Notes: a model not told the origin generated them from the letters alone. Counted from the first letter of the stretch, positions 1-9,919 are shown. The stretch: DNA of 64,000 nt from Lelliottia nimipressuralis (GCF_004115925.1 NZ_SDDX01000011.1:1-64000); one strand, 5' to 3'. Numbers and translations are program-made.

Positions 1-39
1 TAATCGCTTGGTCGCTGGTCATGCTCAGCATGGCCACCA
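1..39 (+). tRNA. Degenerate 3' half of tRNA-Ile2 (CAU), ileX position
   Basis: The first 19 bases match, from memory, the E. coli ileX tRNA from the last anticodon base through the 5' side of the T stem, and bases 32-39 match its acceptor end and CCA. The region between does not form a normal T arm: the loop is about 6 nt, the TTC of the T loop is missing, and the acceptor 3' strand is short by about one base. The next genes, nfeF and nfeR, are the ones that follow ileX in E. coli. The 5' half lies outside the window. It is either a decayed tRNA copy or a scar left by integration at a tRNA. Confidence 0.5.
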
Positions 40-45
40 AACATA

Positions 46-80
46 AAGGGCTTACGCCAAAACGTAAGCCCTTAGTTTTT
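46..80 (+). terminator. Rho-independent terminator after the tRNA
   Basis: An 11-bp stem (AAGGGCTTACG paired with CGTAAGCCCTT) with a 6-nt A-rich loop is followed by a run of T. It sits just after the tRNA-like 3' end and before the convergent small gene, so it probably ends the tRNA transcript. Confidence 0.85.
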
Positions 81-111
81 TCAGGATTCATGAATCAGCG
101 GCGTGGATAAC

Positions 112-411
112 TCACACGAGCTCCCGGAGTTGCTCCTGCATATATGCAGAAAAGTATTCAGGGTTCTTGATAACGACGTGGTCAGTTGAGTTAATTTTCT
201 CAGCCCATCCGGCGACTTTTTTGGTGAAGTCCGGATCCCATCCCTCCTGGCTGCCACGCGCCATCACATCAGCGGCGCTGGCTGGTGTACCCAACTCTTT
301 CAAATACTTGAATATTCCCTTCGCGGTACTCTCGTCCATCGACTGCGGCACTGACGCGGAAGTGTCCATACCCCCAATGAAATCCAATGCTTTCTCAATG
401 ACTGTTGGCAT
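112..411 (-). CDS. Small hypothetical protein, 99 aa, family not recognised
   Basis: I do not recognise this protein. The start is placed at the ATG at 411, preceded by AAGGATAAGAGT, a good ribosome binding site; an ATG eight codons upstream has no such site. The product is soluble, with no signal peptide or membrane segment. It looks mostly helical: a KYLKELGTPAS stretch, then a GWDPDF turn, then a short KNPEYF segment before a C-terminal helix. The layout is loosely reminiscent of small DUF2795-type proteins, but that is only an impression. It is convergent with the tRNA remnant and divergent from the J-domain-like gene, so it may belong to a small accessory insert beside the tRNA. Confidence 0.6.
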   Translation of the reverse strand: MPTVIEKALDFIGGMDTSASVPQSMDESTAKGIFKYLKELGTPASAADVMARGSQEGWDPDFTKKVAGWAEKINSTDHVVIKNPEYFSAYMQEQLRELV

Positions 412-435
412 ACTCTTATCCTTAAAATTAACCAT

Positions 436-704
436 CTGGTAACTACGCTTTACCAGGGCCTGAAATTGATCGGAAATTCAAAGAGATTGTCACGGCACCG
501 GAACCCCTCTCTTACCCTTGAGCGCTCCGGTACATTCATAAAGCATTGCACAATCCACACACCCGAACCATTAACCCCCTCACAAACATCTAAAACTAAA
601 GAAATCCCTCGTCGCGCCGATCATCATCCGTGTGTATTATTTCCTGTAGCTCTTACCACAACTAACCTTAACTCAAATACTTAAGCGCTAAAGCGAAAGG
701 CATC
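436..704. other. Intergenic, divergent promoter region
   Basis: This is a C-, A- and T-rich stretch between two divergent genes and should hold both promoters. A TATTAT at 638-643 could be a -10 box for the rightward gene, but no convincing -35 box was found. The rightward ribosome binding site is the GAAAGG at about 693-699. I see no RNA gene or repeat here. Confidence 0.4.
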
Positions 705-1874
705 ATGAGCACACCGATCAAGCGGCTAGAAATCATAAAAAATGCCATTGAACTGGAAGATGACGACATCATTTACAGTCAGCTGGCACGGCTGAAAAGT
801 GAAGCGTTTGACGATGAGCTACAGGCGATCGTCGCGGCGCTTGAGAATAAGAACTACACGGCAGCGATGGCTGCCATCACTGCCTGGTTGCAGAGTCAGC
901 GCTCACTGACCCAGTGGCGCGACCCGCAGGTGGCTGCCAGCAAACTCGAACTGAGAGCATTAGAAGAGCGTCTGCGCGATCTGATTGACCGCCGCAACGC
1001 CCGCGTGCAGCAGCTCGACGAGTTCAACGATCTCTATTTCTCCCGACTTGGCCCGCTGATGTCACAAATCCTGCAACTGCGCAAAACCCTGGCGGAGCTG
1101 AACCTGCGCCGCCAGCAGGCGGAGGCGCGTCGTCGCGAAGAGGATTATCGCCGCTGCCAGCAATATATGGCGCAGGCCGTAGAAGTGCTGGCCACGCTGA
1201 CTCAGCGCTGGCGTGCCCTGCCGGCCGACTCCGTGCAGGCCGCCGAAGCGCGTAAGCATCTGCAGCAGCAAAGCGATCTGATTGCCAATCTGCTGGCCGA
1301 GGCGCAAGAGCTGGAAATGGGCTTAACGCGCGAAGAGGAGCCAGCGCGTCAGGCGCGGGACGAGGCCAACGAAGAGTACGAGAAATACCGCGAGCAGCAC
1401 CACGATGCTGAAGTGCGTCTGCGCAAAGGCAAAGATCTGTCGGAAGAGGATCAGAACGAGCTGAAACGGCTCTGGCGTCAGGCCAGTAAGCTCTGCCACC
1501 CGGATCTGGTGGCGGACGATCTGAAAGAAGAAGCCAACACCATGATGGTGCAGCTCAACCAGGCCAAACAGCGCGGCGATGTGAAGGCCATTCGTTCGCT
1601 GGTTGCGCGTCTGCAGCAGGGTTTTGAGCCGCTAATGGCAAGCGACCGCCTGAACGATCTGGAACGTATTCGCAAAAAAATGGCGCAGGTACGCGAACAA
1701 ATCGACACATTAGTGAACGAACTGGCAGAGCTGGAAAAAGAAGAGTCCTGGCTGCTGGTCTCCTCGCTGAGCAATATGGAGACCTATTTTGCCCAGCAGG
1801 AGAAAGCGCTGCACGACGTGCGCGCTGCGCTTGAACATCAGGTGAACGCAGCGCAGCTCGACGAAGTGGCCTGA
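705..1874 (+). CDS. Coiled-coil protein with a J-domain-like segment, 389 aa
   Basis: This is a long, highly charged, almost entirely helical protein with no signal peptide or membrane segment. Residues 75-235 are rich in Arg, Glu and Gln and look like extended coiled coil. Around residues 253-292 is a J-domain-like element: a helix containing LWRQASKL, the HPD tripeptide at 265-267, then a helix with VQLNQAKQRGD. In DnaJ-type proteins HPD is the contact that stimulates the DnaK ATPase, so a DnaK co-chaperone or tethering role is inferred. A second coiled coil follows at about 320-380. The N-terminal 70 residues resemble a small helical repeat. The stop directly abuts the convergent nfeF stop. 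K-12 has no gene here that I recall, so it looks accessory. Confidence 0.7.
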   Translation: MSTPIKRLEIIKNAIELEDDDIIYSQLARLKSEAFDDELQAIVAALENKNYTAAMAAITAWLQSQRSLTQWRDPQVAASKLELRALEERLRDLIDRRNARVQQLDEFNDLYFSRLGPLMSQILQLRKTLAELNLRRQQAEARRREEDYRRCQQYMAQAVEVLATLTQRWRALPADSVQAAEARKHLQQQSDLIANLLAEAQELEMGLTREEEPARQARDEANEEYEKYREQHHDAEVRLRKGKDLSEEDQNELKRLWRQASKLCHPDLVADDLKEEANTMMVQLNQAKQRGDVKAIRSLVARLQQGFEPLMASDRLNDLERIRKKMAQVREQIDTLVNELAELEKEESWLLVSSLSNMETYFAQQEKALHDVRAALEHQVNAAQLDEVA

Positions 1875-2639
1875 TTACTTCGCGTGCCAGTACGCGCTGG
1901 CACGCACCAACTGTGGATCAATCGCGTCAGTCTCAAACTGGCGGCTCAGATTTTTCACCACCTTCCCTTCCCCGGTCAGCCAGATAAAGTAATCCCCGGC
2001 AGGCACGTTCAACGTCGCCAGCCGATCCGCCACCGCCTGCTCGCTGTGCCCGACAATCCAGGTGATGTTGAAATCACTCAGATGCGCCAGATAGTCCTTA
2101 TACGCTTCGTCACCCACGGTCACCACTGCGTGAATCTCCGGGCGAACCGGTAGCTGTGCGATAGCCTCCAGACGGCGACGCAGCGCAGGCATTCCGGACT
2201 CATCACACACGTACAGCTGCCAGGCGTAATCTTCGGGCACAACCAGCGATCCGCGCGGGCCGCCGATCGTCAGTTTATCGCCCTCTTGCGCCTGCACCGC
2301 CCAGTTGCTGGCGACACCGCCATCGTGTACGAAGAAATCGAGCACCAGTTCGTGGCGTGGTTCGTCGTACAGCGGCGTGTAGTCACGCGCCATAGGACGC
2401 ACACCGTCGCCCCAGTCGATGCCTTCGTCAGTGACTACCGGCGGGACAAAAGTCGCGCCCGGCGCCGGGAAAAAGACTTTGGTGTGGTCGTCAAAACCCT
2501 TTGAGCTAAAGCCCTCCAGCGCGTCGCCGCCTAAGACGATGCGTTGAAAGCCAGCACTTATACGCTCAACGCGGAGCACGGTCAGCTCGCGAAAGCGCAG
2601 TTCATTGCGTACACGTTGTGGGTAGCGGGTCGATGTCAT
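1875..2639 (-). CDS. nfeF: NADPH-dependent ferric-chelate reductase NfeF (YqjH)
   Basis: NfeF is a cytoplasmic flavoprotein of the siderophore-interacting family (ViuB/YqjH) that reduces ferric chelates to release iron. The 254-aa length fits the family. The FAD-binding signature RDYTPL is at residues 85-90, in the N-terminal beta-barrel, followed by an NAD(P)-binding half with a short siderophore-interacting C-terminus. The ATG at 2639 follows GAAGGCAG. It is divergent from nfeR, with a Fur-like box and an nfeR-type operator in its upstream region. In E. coli it is repressed by Fur with iron and by NfeR, which responds to nickel, and the sequence supports the same arrangement. Confidence 0.93.
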   Translation of the reverse strand: MTSTRYPQRVRNELRFRELTVLRVERISAGFQRIVLGGDALEGFSSKGFDDHTKVFFPAPGATFVPPVVTDEGIDWGDGVRPMARDYTPLYDEPRHELVLDFFVHDGGVASNWAVQAQEGDKLTIGGPRGSLVVPEDYAWQLYVCDESGMPALRRRLEAIAQLPVRPEIHAVVTVGDEAYKDYLAHLSDFNITWIVGHSEQAVADRLATLNVPAGDYFIWLTGEGKVVKNLSRQFETDAIDPQLVRASAYWHAK

Positions 2640-2664
2640 GTTTCTGCCTTCGTGAAGTGAATAC

Positions 2665-2703
2665 GATATATCTAAATAAATTTTAAATGATAATGATTGC
2701 TAA
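2665..2703. promoter_or_regulatory. nfeF upstream operators: NfeR-type half-site and Fur-like box
   Basis: GATATATCTA at 2665-2674 is the exact reverse complement of the motif at 2847-2856 before nfeR. At 2685-2700 the sequence AAATGATAATGATTGC strongly resembles the Fur box core (GATAATGATAATCATTATC). Both lie 25-65 bp upstream of the nfeF start, where a promoter would be. Confidence 0.7.
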
Positions 2704-2831
2704 CAAACGGGATTGCAAGTCTTTTTTTGATATAGCCATCACAAGGGTTTCCCGCCACATCAACTCATAATTAAATTCTATAAATTCATATAGATACTAC
2801 AAATACAGAAAACTGCATTGCTAATTCGATA

Positions 2832-2860
2832 ACTTTAGATATAAATTAGATATATCAAAT
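2832..2860. promoter_or_regulatory. nfeR autoregulatory operator candidate
   Basis: TAGATATATC at 2847-2856 mirrors the site before nfeF, and a second TTAGATATA lies about 12 bp upstream, giving a paired site immediately before the nfeR ribosome binding site (AAGGAG at 2862-2867). Binding here would block nfeR itself, matching the known autorepression of E. coli NfeR (YqjI). Confidence 0.6.
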
Positions 2861-2874
2861 TAAGGAGAAAACCG

Positions 2875-3423
2875 ATGCGACATTCCCACGACGATTTCGA
2901 CAGAGACCATCACCATCATGGCCGCGGCACCGACCATCACGGCGGCGGCGGTGGACGCCGTCAGCGCTTCTTCGGCCACGGCGAGTTACGCCTGGTGATT
3001 CTGGAGATTCTGACCCGTAACGCCAGCCACGGCTACGAACTGATTAAAGAGATTGAGAGCATGACTCAGGGGAATTACACCCCCAGCCCGGGCGTGATCT
3101 ATCCGACCCTCGATTTCCTGCAGGATCAGGCGTTTATTACCATTTCGGAAGAGGAAGGTGGGCGCAGGAAGATTGCGATTACCGTTGCCGGGCAGCAGTG
3201 GCTTGACGAAAATCAGGAACATCTGGAACACATTCAGGCACGTATTAATGCGCGCTGCGTGGGCTTCCAGCTGCGTAAAAACCCGCAGATGAAGCGGGCG
3301 CTGGATAATTTCAAAGCGGTTCTCGACCTGAGAGTGAATCAGGGGGAGATCAGCGACGCGCAGCTCAAACAGATTATCGGCGTGATCGACCGCGCGGCGC
3401 TGGAGATCTCCCAGCTGGATTAA
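2875..3423 (+). CDS. nfeR: PadR-family transcriptional repressor NfeR (YqjI), nickel-responsive
   Basis: This is a 182-aa PadR-type winged-helix repressor. The N-terminal 28 residues form a His-, Asp- and Gly-rich tail ([13 protein letters not shown]) that in E. coli YqjI binds nickel or iron and relieves DNA binding. The PadR domain covers residues 32-115, with [16 protein letters not shown] and the [13 protein letters not shown] recognition region; the C-terminal helix is for dimerisation. AAGGAGAAAACCG precedes the ATG. It is divergent from its target nfeF. Its stop overlaps the stop of the convergent chemoreceptor gene by four bases. Confidence 0.93.
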   Translation: MRHSHDDFDRDHHHHGRGTDHHGGGGGRRQRFFGHGELRLVILEILTRNASHGYELIKEIESMTQGNYTPSPGVIYPTLDFLQDQAFITISEEEGGRRKIAITVAGQQWLDENQEHLEHIQARINARCVGFQLRKNPQMKRALDNFKAVLDLRVNQGEISDAQLKQIIGVIDRAALEISQLD

Positions 3424-4979
3424 GCCAGCGCGTCCTCGCGCACGCGGAACACTTTTACCAGCTCTTTCAGGTGCATCGCCTGATCGTTAAGCGAGGCCGC
3501 TGCCGCAACCGACTCCTCCACCAGGGCAGAGTTCTGCTGGGTGGTGGAGTCAATCAGGCCAATCGCGCTGTTAATTTGCGAGATGCCTTCCGTCTGCTCG
3601 TGGCTCGCCTGACGGATCTCACGCAGAATGACGTCCATCTCCTCCACGTTCCCGACCATGCCGTTAATCAGCCCGCTCGCTTTTTCCACCAGGTTCATCC
3701 CGTCCTGGGTCTGACTGGTTGAGCTTTCAATCAGCTGGCGGATCTCGCTGGCCGACGAAGCGCTTTTCTGCGCCAGCTGGCGCACTTCACCGGCCACCAC
3801 CGCAAAACCGCGCCCATGCTCACCGGCACGCGCCGCCTCAACCGCCGCGTTCAGCGCCAGAATATTCGTCTGGAACGCTATCGCATCGATCAGGTTGATG
3901 ATATCCGACATGCGGTTAGAGGTTTCGTTAATCAGGCGCATTTTCTGCGTCACCTGCTTCATCATCTCGCCGTTGTTTTTCACCACGCTCGCCGCATCAG
4001 CGGAGAGGTTTGTCGCCTCACCCGTATGGGCCGCGGTATTTTTCACCGTAGCGGTGATCTGCTCCATCGAGGCCGCGGTTTGTTCTACGGAACTGGCCTG
4101 CTCTTCGGTACGCGCCGCCAGATCCTGGTTCCCCGCCACAATCTGCGCCGCCGCGCTGGAGATATTTTCCGAGCCAGACTGCACCTGCTGCACAATTTCC
4201 AGCAGTCGGGTTTTCATCTCCATCAGGGCATGCAGCAACAAGCCTGTTTCGTCTTTCGTGCGGGTGGTGATGTTGCGGGTTAAATCGCCTTCAGCAATGG
4301 CTTCAGCAAACGCCACCGCCTCGCCCAGCGGACGGGTGATGGATCGCACGATAAACCAGCCAATCGTACTGCCGATCAGCACGCTAAACGCGGTGATGAT
4401 CACCAGCAGCAAGCGGTTGGTGTTGAAATCGCCGTCCACCTGCTTTCCGGCGCTTTGCATTTCGCTGTTTTGCACCGCGATCAGCTCCTGCACTTTGGCT
4501 TTGTAAGCCTGTTGCAGATCCACAGTGTGGGTCATCATCTCCTGGATCGCCCCCGCGCGGTCGTTGTTCTGCACGGCCTGCAAAATCCGATAGCGGGAGT
4601 CGAGATACTGCTGACGCACATCGCGGATGCCGGTCAGGATCTGTTGCGATTTTGCGTCTTTCAGGGAGTTATTCAGGTCAGTCAGAATGACGGTAATCTG
4701 TTCGCTGATCGCTTTCAGCCGCTGCTGCGACTGGGCGGCATACTTGCCCTGCTCATCCAGCAGCATGAGCTGTTGAGTGCTAACAAATTCCTGGAAGTTA
4801 TCAATCAACTGATTGGCTTTTACCGTCGTCGGGTAGTCGTGGGTAATGATGGTTTGCATCCCGTTATTTGCCCGGTTAAGGCTCAGGAGCGACAGGCTGG
4901 CACTTACCACCATCAGAACAATTAAGAATCCAAAGGCCAGAAATAATTTTGTGCCGATCTTTACGTCATGTAAGAACAT
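3420..4979 (-). CDS. Methyl-accepting chemotaxis protein, 4-helix-bundle type
   Basis: This transmembrane chemoreceptor signals to CheA/CheW. With the start at 4979 (GGAG six bases before ATG) it is 519 aa. Domains in order: TM1 at about 10-33, a periplasmic four-helix ligand domain to about 190, TM2 at about 191-213, HAMP, then a long cytoplasmic signalling hairpin with the conserved tip [18 protein letters not shown]. The C-terminus ends VREDALA with no NWETF pentapeptide, so it probably depends on other receptors for efficient methylation. A longer frame starting at 5078 is rejected because a sigma-28 promoter lies inside it. Salmonella has a receptor at the same place; its ligand here cannot be read from sequence. 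Confidence 0.93.
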   Translation of the reverse strand: MFLHDVKIGTKLFLAFGFLIVLMVVSASLSLLSLNRANNGMQTIITHDYPTTVKANQLIDNFQEFVSTQQLMLLDEQGKYAAQSQQRLKAISEQITVILTDLNNSLKDAKSQQILTGIRDVRQQYLDSRYRILQAVQNNDRAGAIQEMMTHTVDLQQAYKAKVQELIAVQNSEMQSAGKQVDGDFNTNRLLLVIITAFSVLIGSTIGWFIVRSITRPLGEAVAFAEAIAEGDLTRNITTRTKDETGLLLHALMEMKTRLLEIVQQVQSGSENISSAAAQIVAGNQDLAARTEEQASSVEQTAASMEQITATVKNTAAHTGEATNLSADAASVVKNNGEMMKQVTQKMRLINETSNRMSDIINLIDAIAFQTNILALNAAVEAARAGEHGRGFAVVAGEVRQLAQKSASSASEIRQLIESSTSQTQDGMNLVEKASGLINGMVGNVEEMDVILREIRQASHEQTEGISQINSAIGLIDSTTQQNSALVEESVAAAASLNDQAMHLKELVKVFRVREDALA

Positions 4980-5019
4980 ATATACTCCATCGATGTGATT
5001 ATTTCTCAGACGATCAGCG

Positions 5020-5046
5020 TTATCGGTAACTTTCACGCTAACTTTA
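5020..5046 (-). promoter_or_regulatory. Sigma-28 (FliA) promoter for the chemoreceptor gene
   Basis: Read on the minus strand, TAAAGTTA, an 11-base spacer and ACCGATAA match the flagellar class 3 consensus TAAAGTTT-N11-GCCGATAA at 14 of 16 positions. It lies about 40 bp upstream of the ATG at 4979, so the gene should be expressed with the flagellar regulon. Confidence 0.85.
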
Positions 5047-5263
5047 TGACTTTGATCGTTTTTATATTTCATAACCACTGCAATGGATAGGCTGAATCTA
5101 TTAATAACGCGCCATCGATCGTTACTTAACCGTCAGACAGGCAGTTTTTGAAATAGCGTTGGGGTAAATTGGCTTAGGTGGGGATAAATAACTGAGACAA
5201 TTACTTTAGTTATTTAATATAAAATTAACATTTCAGCGTAAATATAATTACAACGTCGGGAAC

Positions 5264-5304
5264 AAAAAAGCCCGCTTATTTCAGCTGAAACAAGCGGGCT
5301 TTTT
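5264..5304. terminator. Bidirectional-looking terminator downstream of aer
   Basis: AAAAAGCCCGCTT at 5265-5277 pairs with AAGCGGGCTTTTT at 5292-5304 around a palindromic TTTCAGCTGAAA core. A/T runs flank both sides. It ends the aer transcript on the minus strand and insulates it from the next chemoreceptor promoter. Confidence 0.9.
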
Positions 5305-5320
5305 CTTGAACGTTACTGAA

Positions 5321-6841
5321 TCAATGAAGAACCGTGACCGCATCTTCCAGACGTCCGGCGCGGTGCTTCACCATCGCCGAGACGCGGGCGCTCTCTTCCA
5401 CCAGATCGGCGTTTTTCTGCGTGATGTCATCCAGTTCGGCTACCGCACGGGTCAGGTCAGACAGACCGGTCGCCTGCTCGGAGGTCGAGTGGCTGATCTG
5501 GGCAATCAGGCGCGTCACGTTTTGCACCTGCTCCACGATGTCATCCATGGTGCGCCCGGCGGCGTGAACCTGATCGGACCCCGACTGCACCTTGCTGGCG
5601 CTGGCATCAATCAGCTTACGAATATCGTTGGCGGCGCTGGCGCTGCGGCTTGCCAGATGACGCACCTCTCCGGCCACCACGGCAAAGCCTTTACCCTGCT
5701 CGCCCGCACGCGCCGCTTCAACCGCCGCATTCAGCGCCAGGATATTGGTCTGGAAGGCGATATCGTTGATAAGTTTGGTGATGGAGCCAATGCGCTGGGT
5801 GCTGTCGGCAATATCATCCATGGTTTTCACCACGGTCTGCATCGCGTGGCCCCCTTCCGCTGCCGCGTCGCTCGCCACTATCGAGAGTTTATCGGCCGCG
5901 GCTGCGGTTTCAGAGTTGCTCTGCACCGACGCCGCCATTTGATTCATCGTCGTCACGGTCTGCTGCACATTCTCGACCGTCTGGCGGGTGCGATCGTTGA
6001 GATCTTCATTGCCCTTCGCCAGTCGGTCGCTGCCATCGCGCACACTTACCACCTGGCTGGATACATCATTGATCAGCCAGCGGCACATCAGCCCCAGCTG
6101 TCCGACCGCGCGCAGGGTCAGCCCCAGCTCATCGCTGCGGTTGAGATGGTCAACGCTGTTACGCTCGCCGGTCGCCACTTTGAGCGCCTGACGCGCCACA
6201 TTCTCTATCGGGCGCACGATTTGCTGCTCGAACAGGAGAGTGCCCAGCAGCATCACCAGCGCGCTCGCGCCCAGTGCCGCCCAGCTCGCATGAGTGGCAA
6301 TAAGCGTGGCAGCCAGTGCCACAAACAGACCAGCCATCACACCACGTACCCGCCAGCGCAGCGGCATCGCCGGTAATTTCCCGCGCCAGCCCTTACTCAC
6401 CACCAGCCCTTTATGTACACGTTTATTGCAGCGCCCTTCGTTCAGGGCTTTATACAGCGGCTCGACTGCGGCGATCTCCTCCGCCGTGGCTCGGGTGCGA
6501 ATCGACATGTAGCCCGTCACCTCTCCGCCGCGCACCATCGGCACGGCATTGGCGCGCACCCAGTAGTGGTCGCCATTCTTACGGCGGTTTTTCACAATTC
6601 CACTCCACGGCTCGCCCTGTTTCAGCGTGTACCACATATCGGCAAAGGCCGCTTTAGGCATATCCGGGTGGCGCACCAGATTGTGCGGCTGGCCCAGAAG
6701 TTCATCCAGTTGGTAGCCGCTCACTTTCACGAAGGTGTCGTTGGTGTGGGTCATGTGGCTGTGGAGATCGGTGGTGGACATGAGGGTGGTATCGTCGTTC
6801 AGAGGATATTCGTTCTGAGTGACATACGGTTGAGCGGACAT
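5321..6841 (-). CDS. aer: Aerotaxis receptor Aer
   Basis: Aer senses redox state through FAD bound to an N-terminal PAS domain and drives energy taxis. The 506-aa product starts at 6841 (ATG nine bases after AAGGG; an ATG three codons upstream has no spacing from that site). The PAS domain is at about 20-110 (VSGYQLDELLGQPHN, HPDMPKAAFADMW). A short cytoplasmic-membrane hairpin follows at about 165-205 with no periplasmic sensor, then HAMP and the signalling hairpin with [18 protein letters not shown]. There is no C-terminal NWETF, as in E. coli Aer. A sigma-28 promoter lies upstream and a terminator just past the stop, so it is monocistronic. Confidence 0.97.
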   Translation of the reverse strand: MSAQPYVTQNEYPLNDDTTLMSTTDLHSHMTHTNDTFVKVSGYQLDELLGQPHNLVRHPDMPKAAFADMWYTLKQGEPWSGIVKNRRKNGDHYWVRANAVPMVRGGEVTGYMSIRTRATAEEIAAVEPLYKALNEGRCNKRVHKGLVVSKGWRGKLPAMPLRWRVRGVMAGLFVALAATLIATHASWAALGASALVMLLGTLLFEQQIVRPIENVARQALKVATGERNSVDHLNRSDELGLTLRAVGQLGLMCRWLINDVSSQVVSVRDGSDRLAKGNEDLNDRTRQTVENVQQTVTTMNQMAASVQSNSETAAAADKLSIVASDAAAEGGHAMQTVVKTMDDIADSTQRIGSITKLINDIAFQTNILALNAAVEAARAGEQGKGFAVVAGEVRHLASRSASAANDIRKLIDASASKVQSGSDQVHAAGRTMDDIVEQVQNVTRLIAQISHSTSEQATGLSDLTRAVAELDDITQKNADLVEESARVSAMVKHRAGRLEDAVTVLH

Positions 6842-6892
6842 GATGGGCATCCCTTGCAGGTTATTTGAATGTTAATTTTGTGGGTTTATCTT

Positions 6893-6919
6893 TTTTCGGC
6901 GGTAAATAATTTATCTTTA
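6893..6919 (-). promoter_or_regulatory. Sigma-28 (FliA) promoter for aer
   Basis: On the minus strand TAAAGATA, an 11-base spacer and GCCGAAAA fit the FliA consensus closely, about 50 bp upstream of the aer start. The spacing matches the second site found before the neighbouring chemoreceptor gene. Confidence 0.85.
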
Positions 6920-7060
6920 GTTGTTAAATCCGATCGAGATCGCAAATTGCAGTTAAACCGCACTTTTTGTACGCATTTCTAATTGATTGATTTCAAATAC
7001 TTTCACAGAGAAATTACCCACAAAGGCCCACCCGTTAACGCCTCCTTAAGTGGCAAACCA

Positions 7061-7077
7061 TGCACTACAAGGGTGCA
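7061..7077. promoter_or_regulatory. NtrC-type enhancer site upstream of patA
   Basis: TGCACTACAAGGGTGCA is an inverted repeat matching the NtrC consensus TGCACC-N5-GGTGCA at 11 of 12 fixed positions. It lies about 155 bp upstream of the sigma-54 promoter, a usual enhancer distance. Confidence 0.7.
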
Positions 7078-7214
7078 ATTGACGAATTCCAGGGCACTCG
7101 CCAGGCCAGATAGCCCAGCGGCAAAGCGCGTATCTTTTCTTCCGGCACGATTAAATTTTGCACAACATTATGTTGACCTGGCATTTATCCCGATTTTCGT
7201 TAAGTCACGGGAAG

Positions 7215-7230
7215 TGGCGTAATCCCTGCA
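7215..7230 (+). promoter_or_regulatory. Sigma-54 promoter of patA
   Basis: TGGCGTAATCCCTGCA has the invariant GG and GC exactly ten bases apart, as in the -24/-12 consensus TGGCAC-N5-TTGCA. Transcription would begin near 7241, which supports the TTG start at 7277 because an ATG at 7250 would leave no leader or ribosome binding site. Confidence 0.8.
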
Positions 7231-7234
7231 ATAA

Positions 7235-8656
<1,422 letters not shown>

Positions 8657-8668
8657 CGACCACTCTCT

Positions 8669-8741
8669 CGCCGGATAGCGCTGCACTTACCCGGACTACG
8701 CAATCGGTAGGCCGGGTAAATCGCAGTGCCTCCGGCGATTT
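8669..8741. repeat. REP/BIME pair after patA
   Basis: Two REP-like units face each other: GCCGGATAGCGCTGC with TTACCCGGACTAC at about 8671-8700, and GTAGGCCGGGTAAA with CTCCGGCG at about 8708-8741. The pair lies exactly in the convergent gap between patA and lsrG, typical for these elements, and may act as a transcript end or gyrase/Pol I site. Confidence 0.8.
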
Positions 8742-9035
8742 TTACGCCGGCATTAACCCGACAAAGCTCCGCTTCTTCCTCGGCTCCGACATCAGCGCTT
8801 CGAGTTTCTCCACGCAGGCCAGATAGTGCGGCGTCTTCTTATGCGCCAGCACTGCCTCTTCGTCTTTGTAAGCCTCGTAGATAAAGAACCGGGTTTTCAC
8901 GCGCGGGTCCTGTAGCACGTCAAAACGCAGATTTCCCGGCTCCTGAATGGCGCCCTCATGATTGGCGCGAAACACCTCCAGAAACTCATCCACGCGCTCC
9001 GGTTTAATATTGATTTCCACTAACGTCACATTCAT
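8742..9035 (-). CDS. lsrG: Autoinducer-2 degrading protein LsrG (P-AI-2 isomerase)
   Basis: LsrG isomerises phospho-AI-2 (P-DPD) in the cytoplasm, preparing it for the thiolase LsrF. It is a 97-aa ferredoxin-like ABM-domain protein, the standard length. The start is the ATG at 9035 after GAGAGGTG; the open frame continues upstream only inside lsrF. Motifs include [16 protein letters not shown] near the start and the conserved [12 protein letters not shown] and HKKTPHY segments. Its ATG overlaps the lsrF stop (ATGA), and it is the last gene of the lsrACDBFG operon. Confidence 0.96.
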   Translation of the reverse strand: MNVTLVEINIKPERVDEFLEVFRANHEGAIQEPGNLRFDVLQDPRVKTRFFIYEAYKDEEAVLAHKKTPHYLACVEKLEALMSEPRKKRSFVGLMPA

Positions 9036-9919
9036 TTCACCTCTCCCTGTTTCTCTTCCTGCCAGAACTGGAACGCCTCGCGGGCGCTCATGTTCTCGTG
9101 AACCACTTTCTTCACTGCCTTCAGCATCGCCAGCGGTGCGCTGGACTGGAAGATGTTGCGCCCCATATCCACGCCTGACGCCCCCTGGTCGATGGCGCGG
9201 AAACACATCTCCAGCGCTTCGTGTTCGGGCAGTTTTTTGCCCCCGGCGATCACAATCGGTACCGGACAACTGGCGGTGACTTTTTCGAAGCCCTCTTCCA
9301 CGAAATAGGTTTTGACGAACTGCGCGCCAATTTCGGCGGCAATTCGGCTGGCGAGCGAGAAATAGCGCGCATCGCGGGCCATCTCTTTCCCGACGCCGGT
9401 CACTGCCAGGGTTGGAATGCCATAGCGATTGCCCGCATCCACCAGCTTGATAATGTTGTTGATAGACTGGTGCTCAAACTCGCTGCCGATATACACCTGC
9501 GCCGCCACCGCGCAGACGTTCAGGCGCAGCGCGTCTTCCATTGCCACCGCCACGCACTCGTTCGACAGCTCGCCCAGAATCGAGTTACCGCCCGACGCGC
9601 GCAGCACCACCGGTTTGTTGGTGGCTGGCGGAACGGTGCTTCGCAAAATCCCACGGGTACACATCAGCACGTCGGTTTCGGCAAACAGCGGAGCAATCGA
9701 CAGATCGATACGCTCAAGCCCGGTAGTCGGCCCCTGGAAATAGCCGTGGTCGAAGGCGAGCATTACGGTGCGGTTGCTTTTCGGGTTGAAGATGCGCGCA
9801 AGCCGGGACTGCATCCCCCAGTCCAGCGCGCCGCAGCCCTTCAGGGTAAAGGGCACGTTCTGCTGCGGCGTGCCGATACCGAAATCTTTTCCGTCTTTGA
9901 TGTCATCTAAATCAGCCAT
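9032..9919 (-). CDS. lsrF: 3-hydroxy-5-phosphonooxypentane-2,4-dione thiolase LsrF
   Basis: LsrF is a class I aldolase-fold enzyme that transfers an acetyl group from the isomerised P-AI-2 to CoA, ending AI-2 catabolism. At 295 aa it is about four residues longer than E. coli LsrF, at the C-terminus. The [15 protein letters not shown] motif and the barrel-strand lysine in FVKTYF, expected to form the Schiff base, are visible. It starts 11 bases after the lsrB stop and overlaps lsrG, indicating tight cotranslation. Confidence 0.96.
   Translation of the reverse strand: MADLDDIKDGKDFGIGTPQQNVPFTLKGCGALDWGMQSRLARIFNPKSNRTVMLAFDHGYFQGPTTGLERIDLSIAPLFAETDVLMCTRGILRSTVPPATNKPVVLRASGGNSILGELSNECVAVAMEDALRLNVCAVAAQVYIGSEFEHQSINNIIKLVDAGNRYGIPTLAVTGVGKEMARDARYFSLASRIAAEIGAQFVKTYFVEEGFEKVTASCPVPIVIAGGKKLPEHEALEMCFRAIDQGASGVDMGRNIFQSSAPLAMLKAVKKVVHENMSAREAFQFWQEEKQGEVK

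Noticed and set aside
466..684. Open frame of 72 codons on the plus strand before the J-domain-like gene
   Set aside because: No ribosome binding site, low-complexity composition and placement in a divergent promoter region.
4980..5078. N-terminal extension of the chemoreceptor to 552 aa
   Set aside because: It contains the sigma-28 promoter, lacks a ribosome binding site, and adds polar residues before TM1.
7111..7170. GGCACG ... TTGCA as the patA sigma-54 promoter
   Set aside because: The GG and GC are 14 bases apart instead of 10; the site at 7215-7230 has the right spacing.
8671..8741. Possible CRISPR or mobile repeat after patA
   Set aside because: The units are facing inverted REP elements, not spaced direct repeats.
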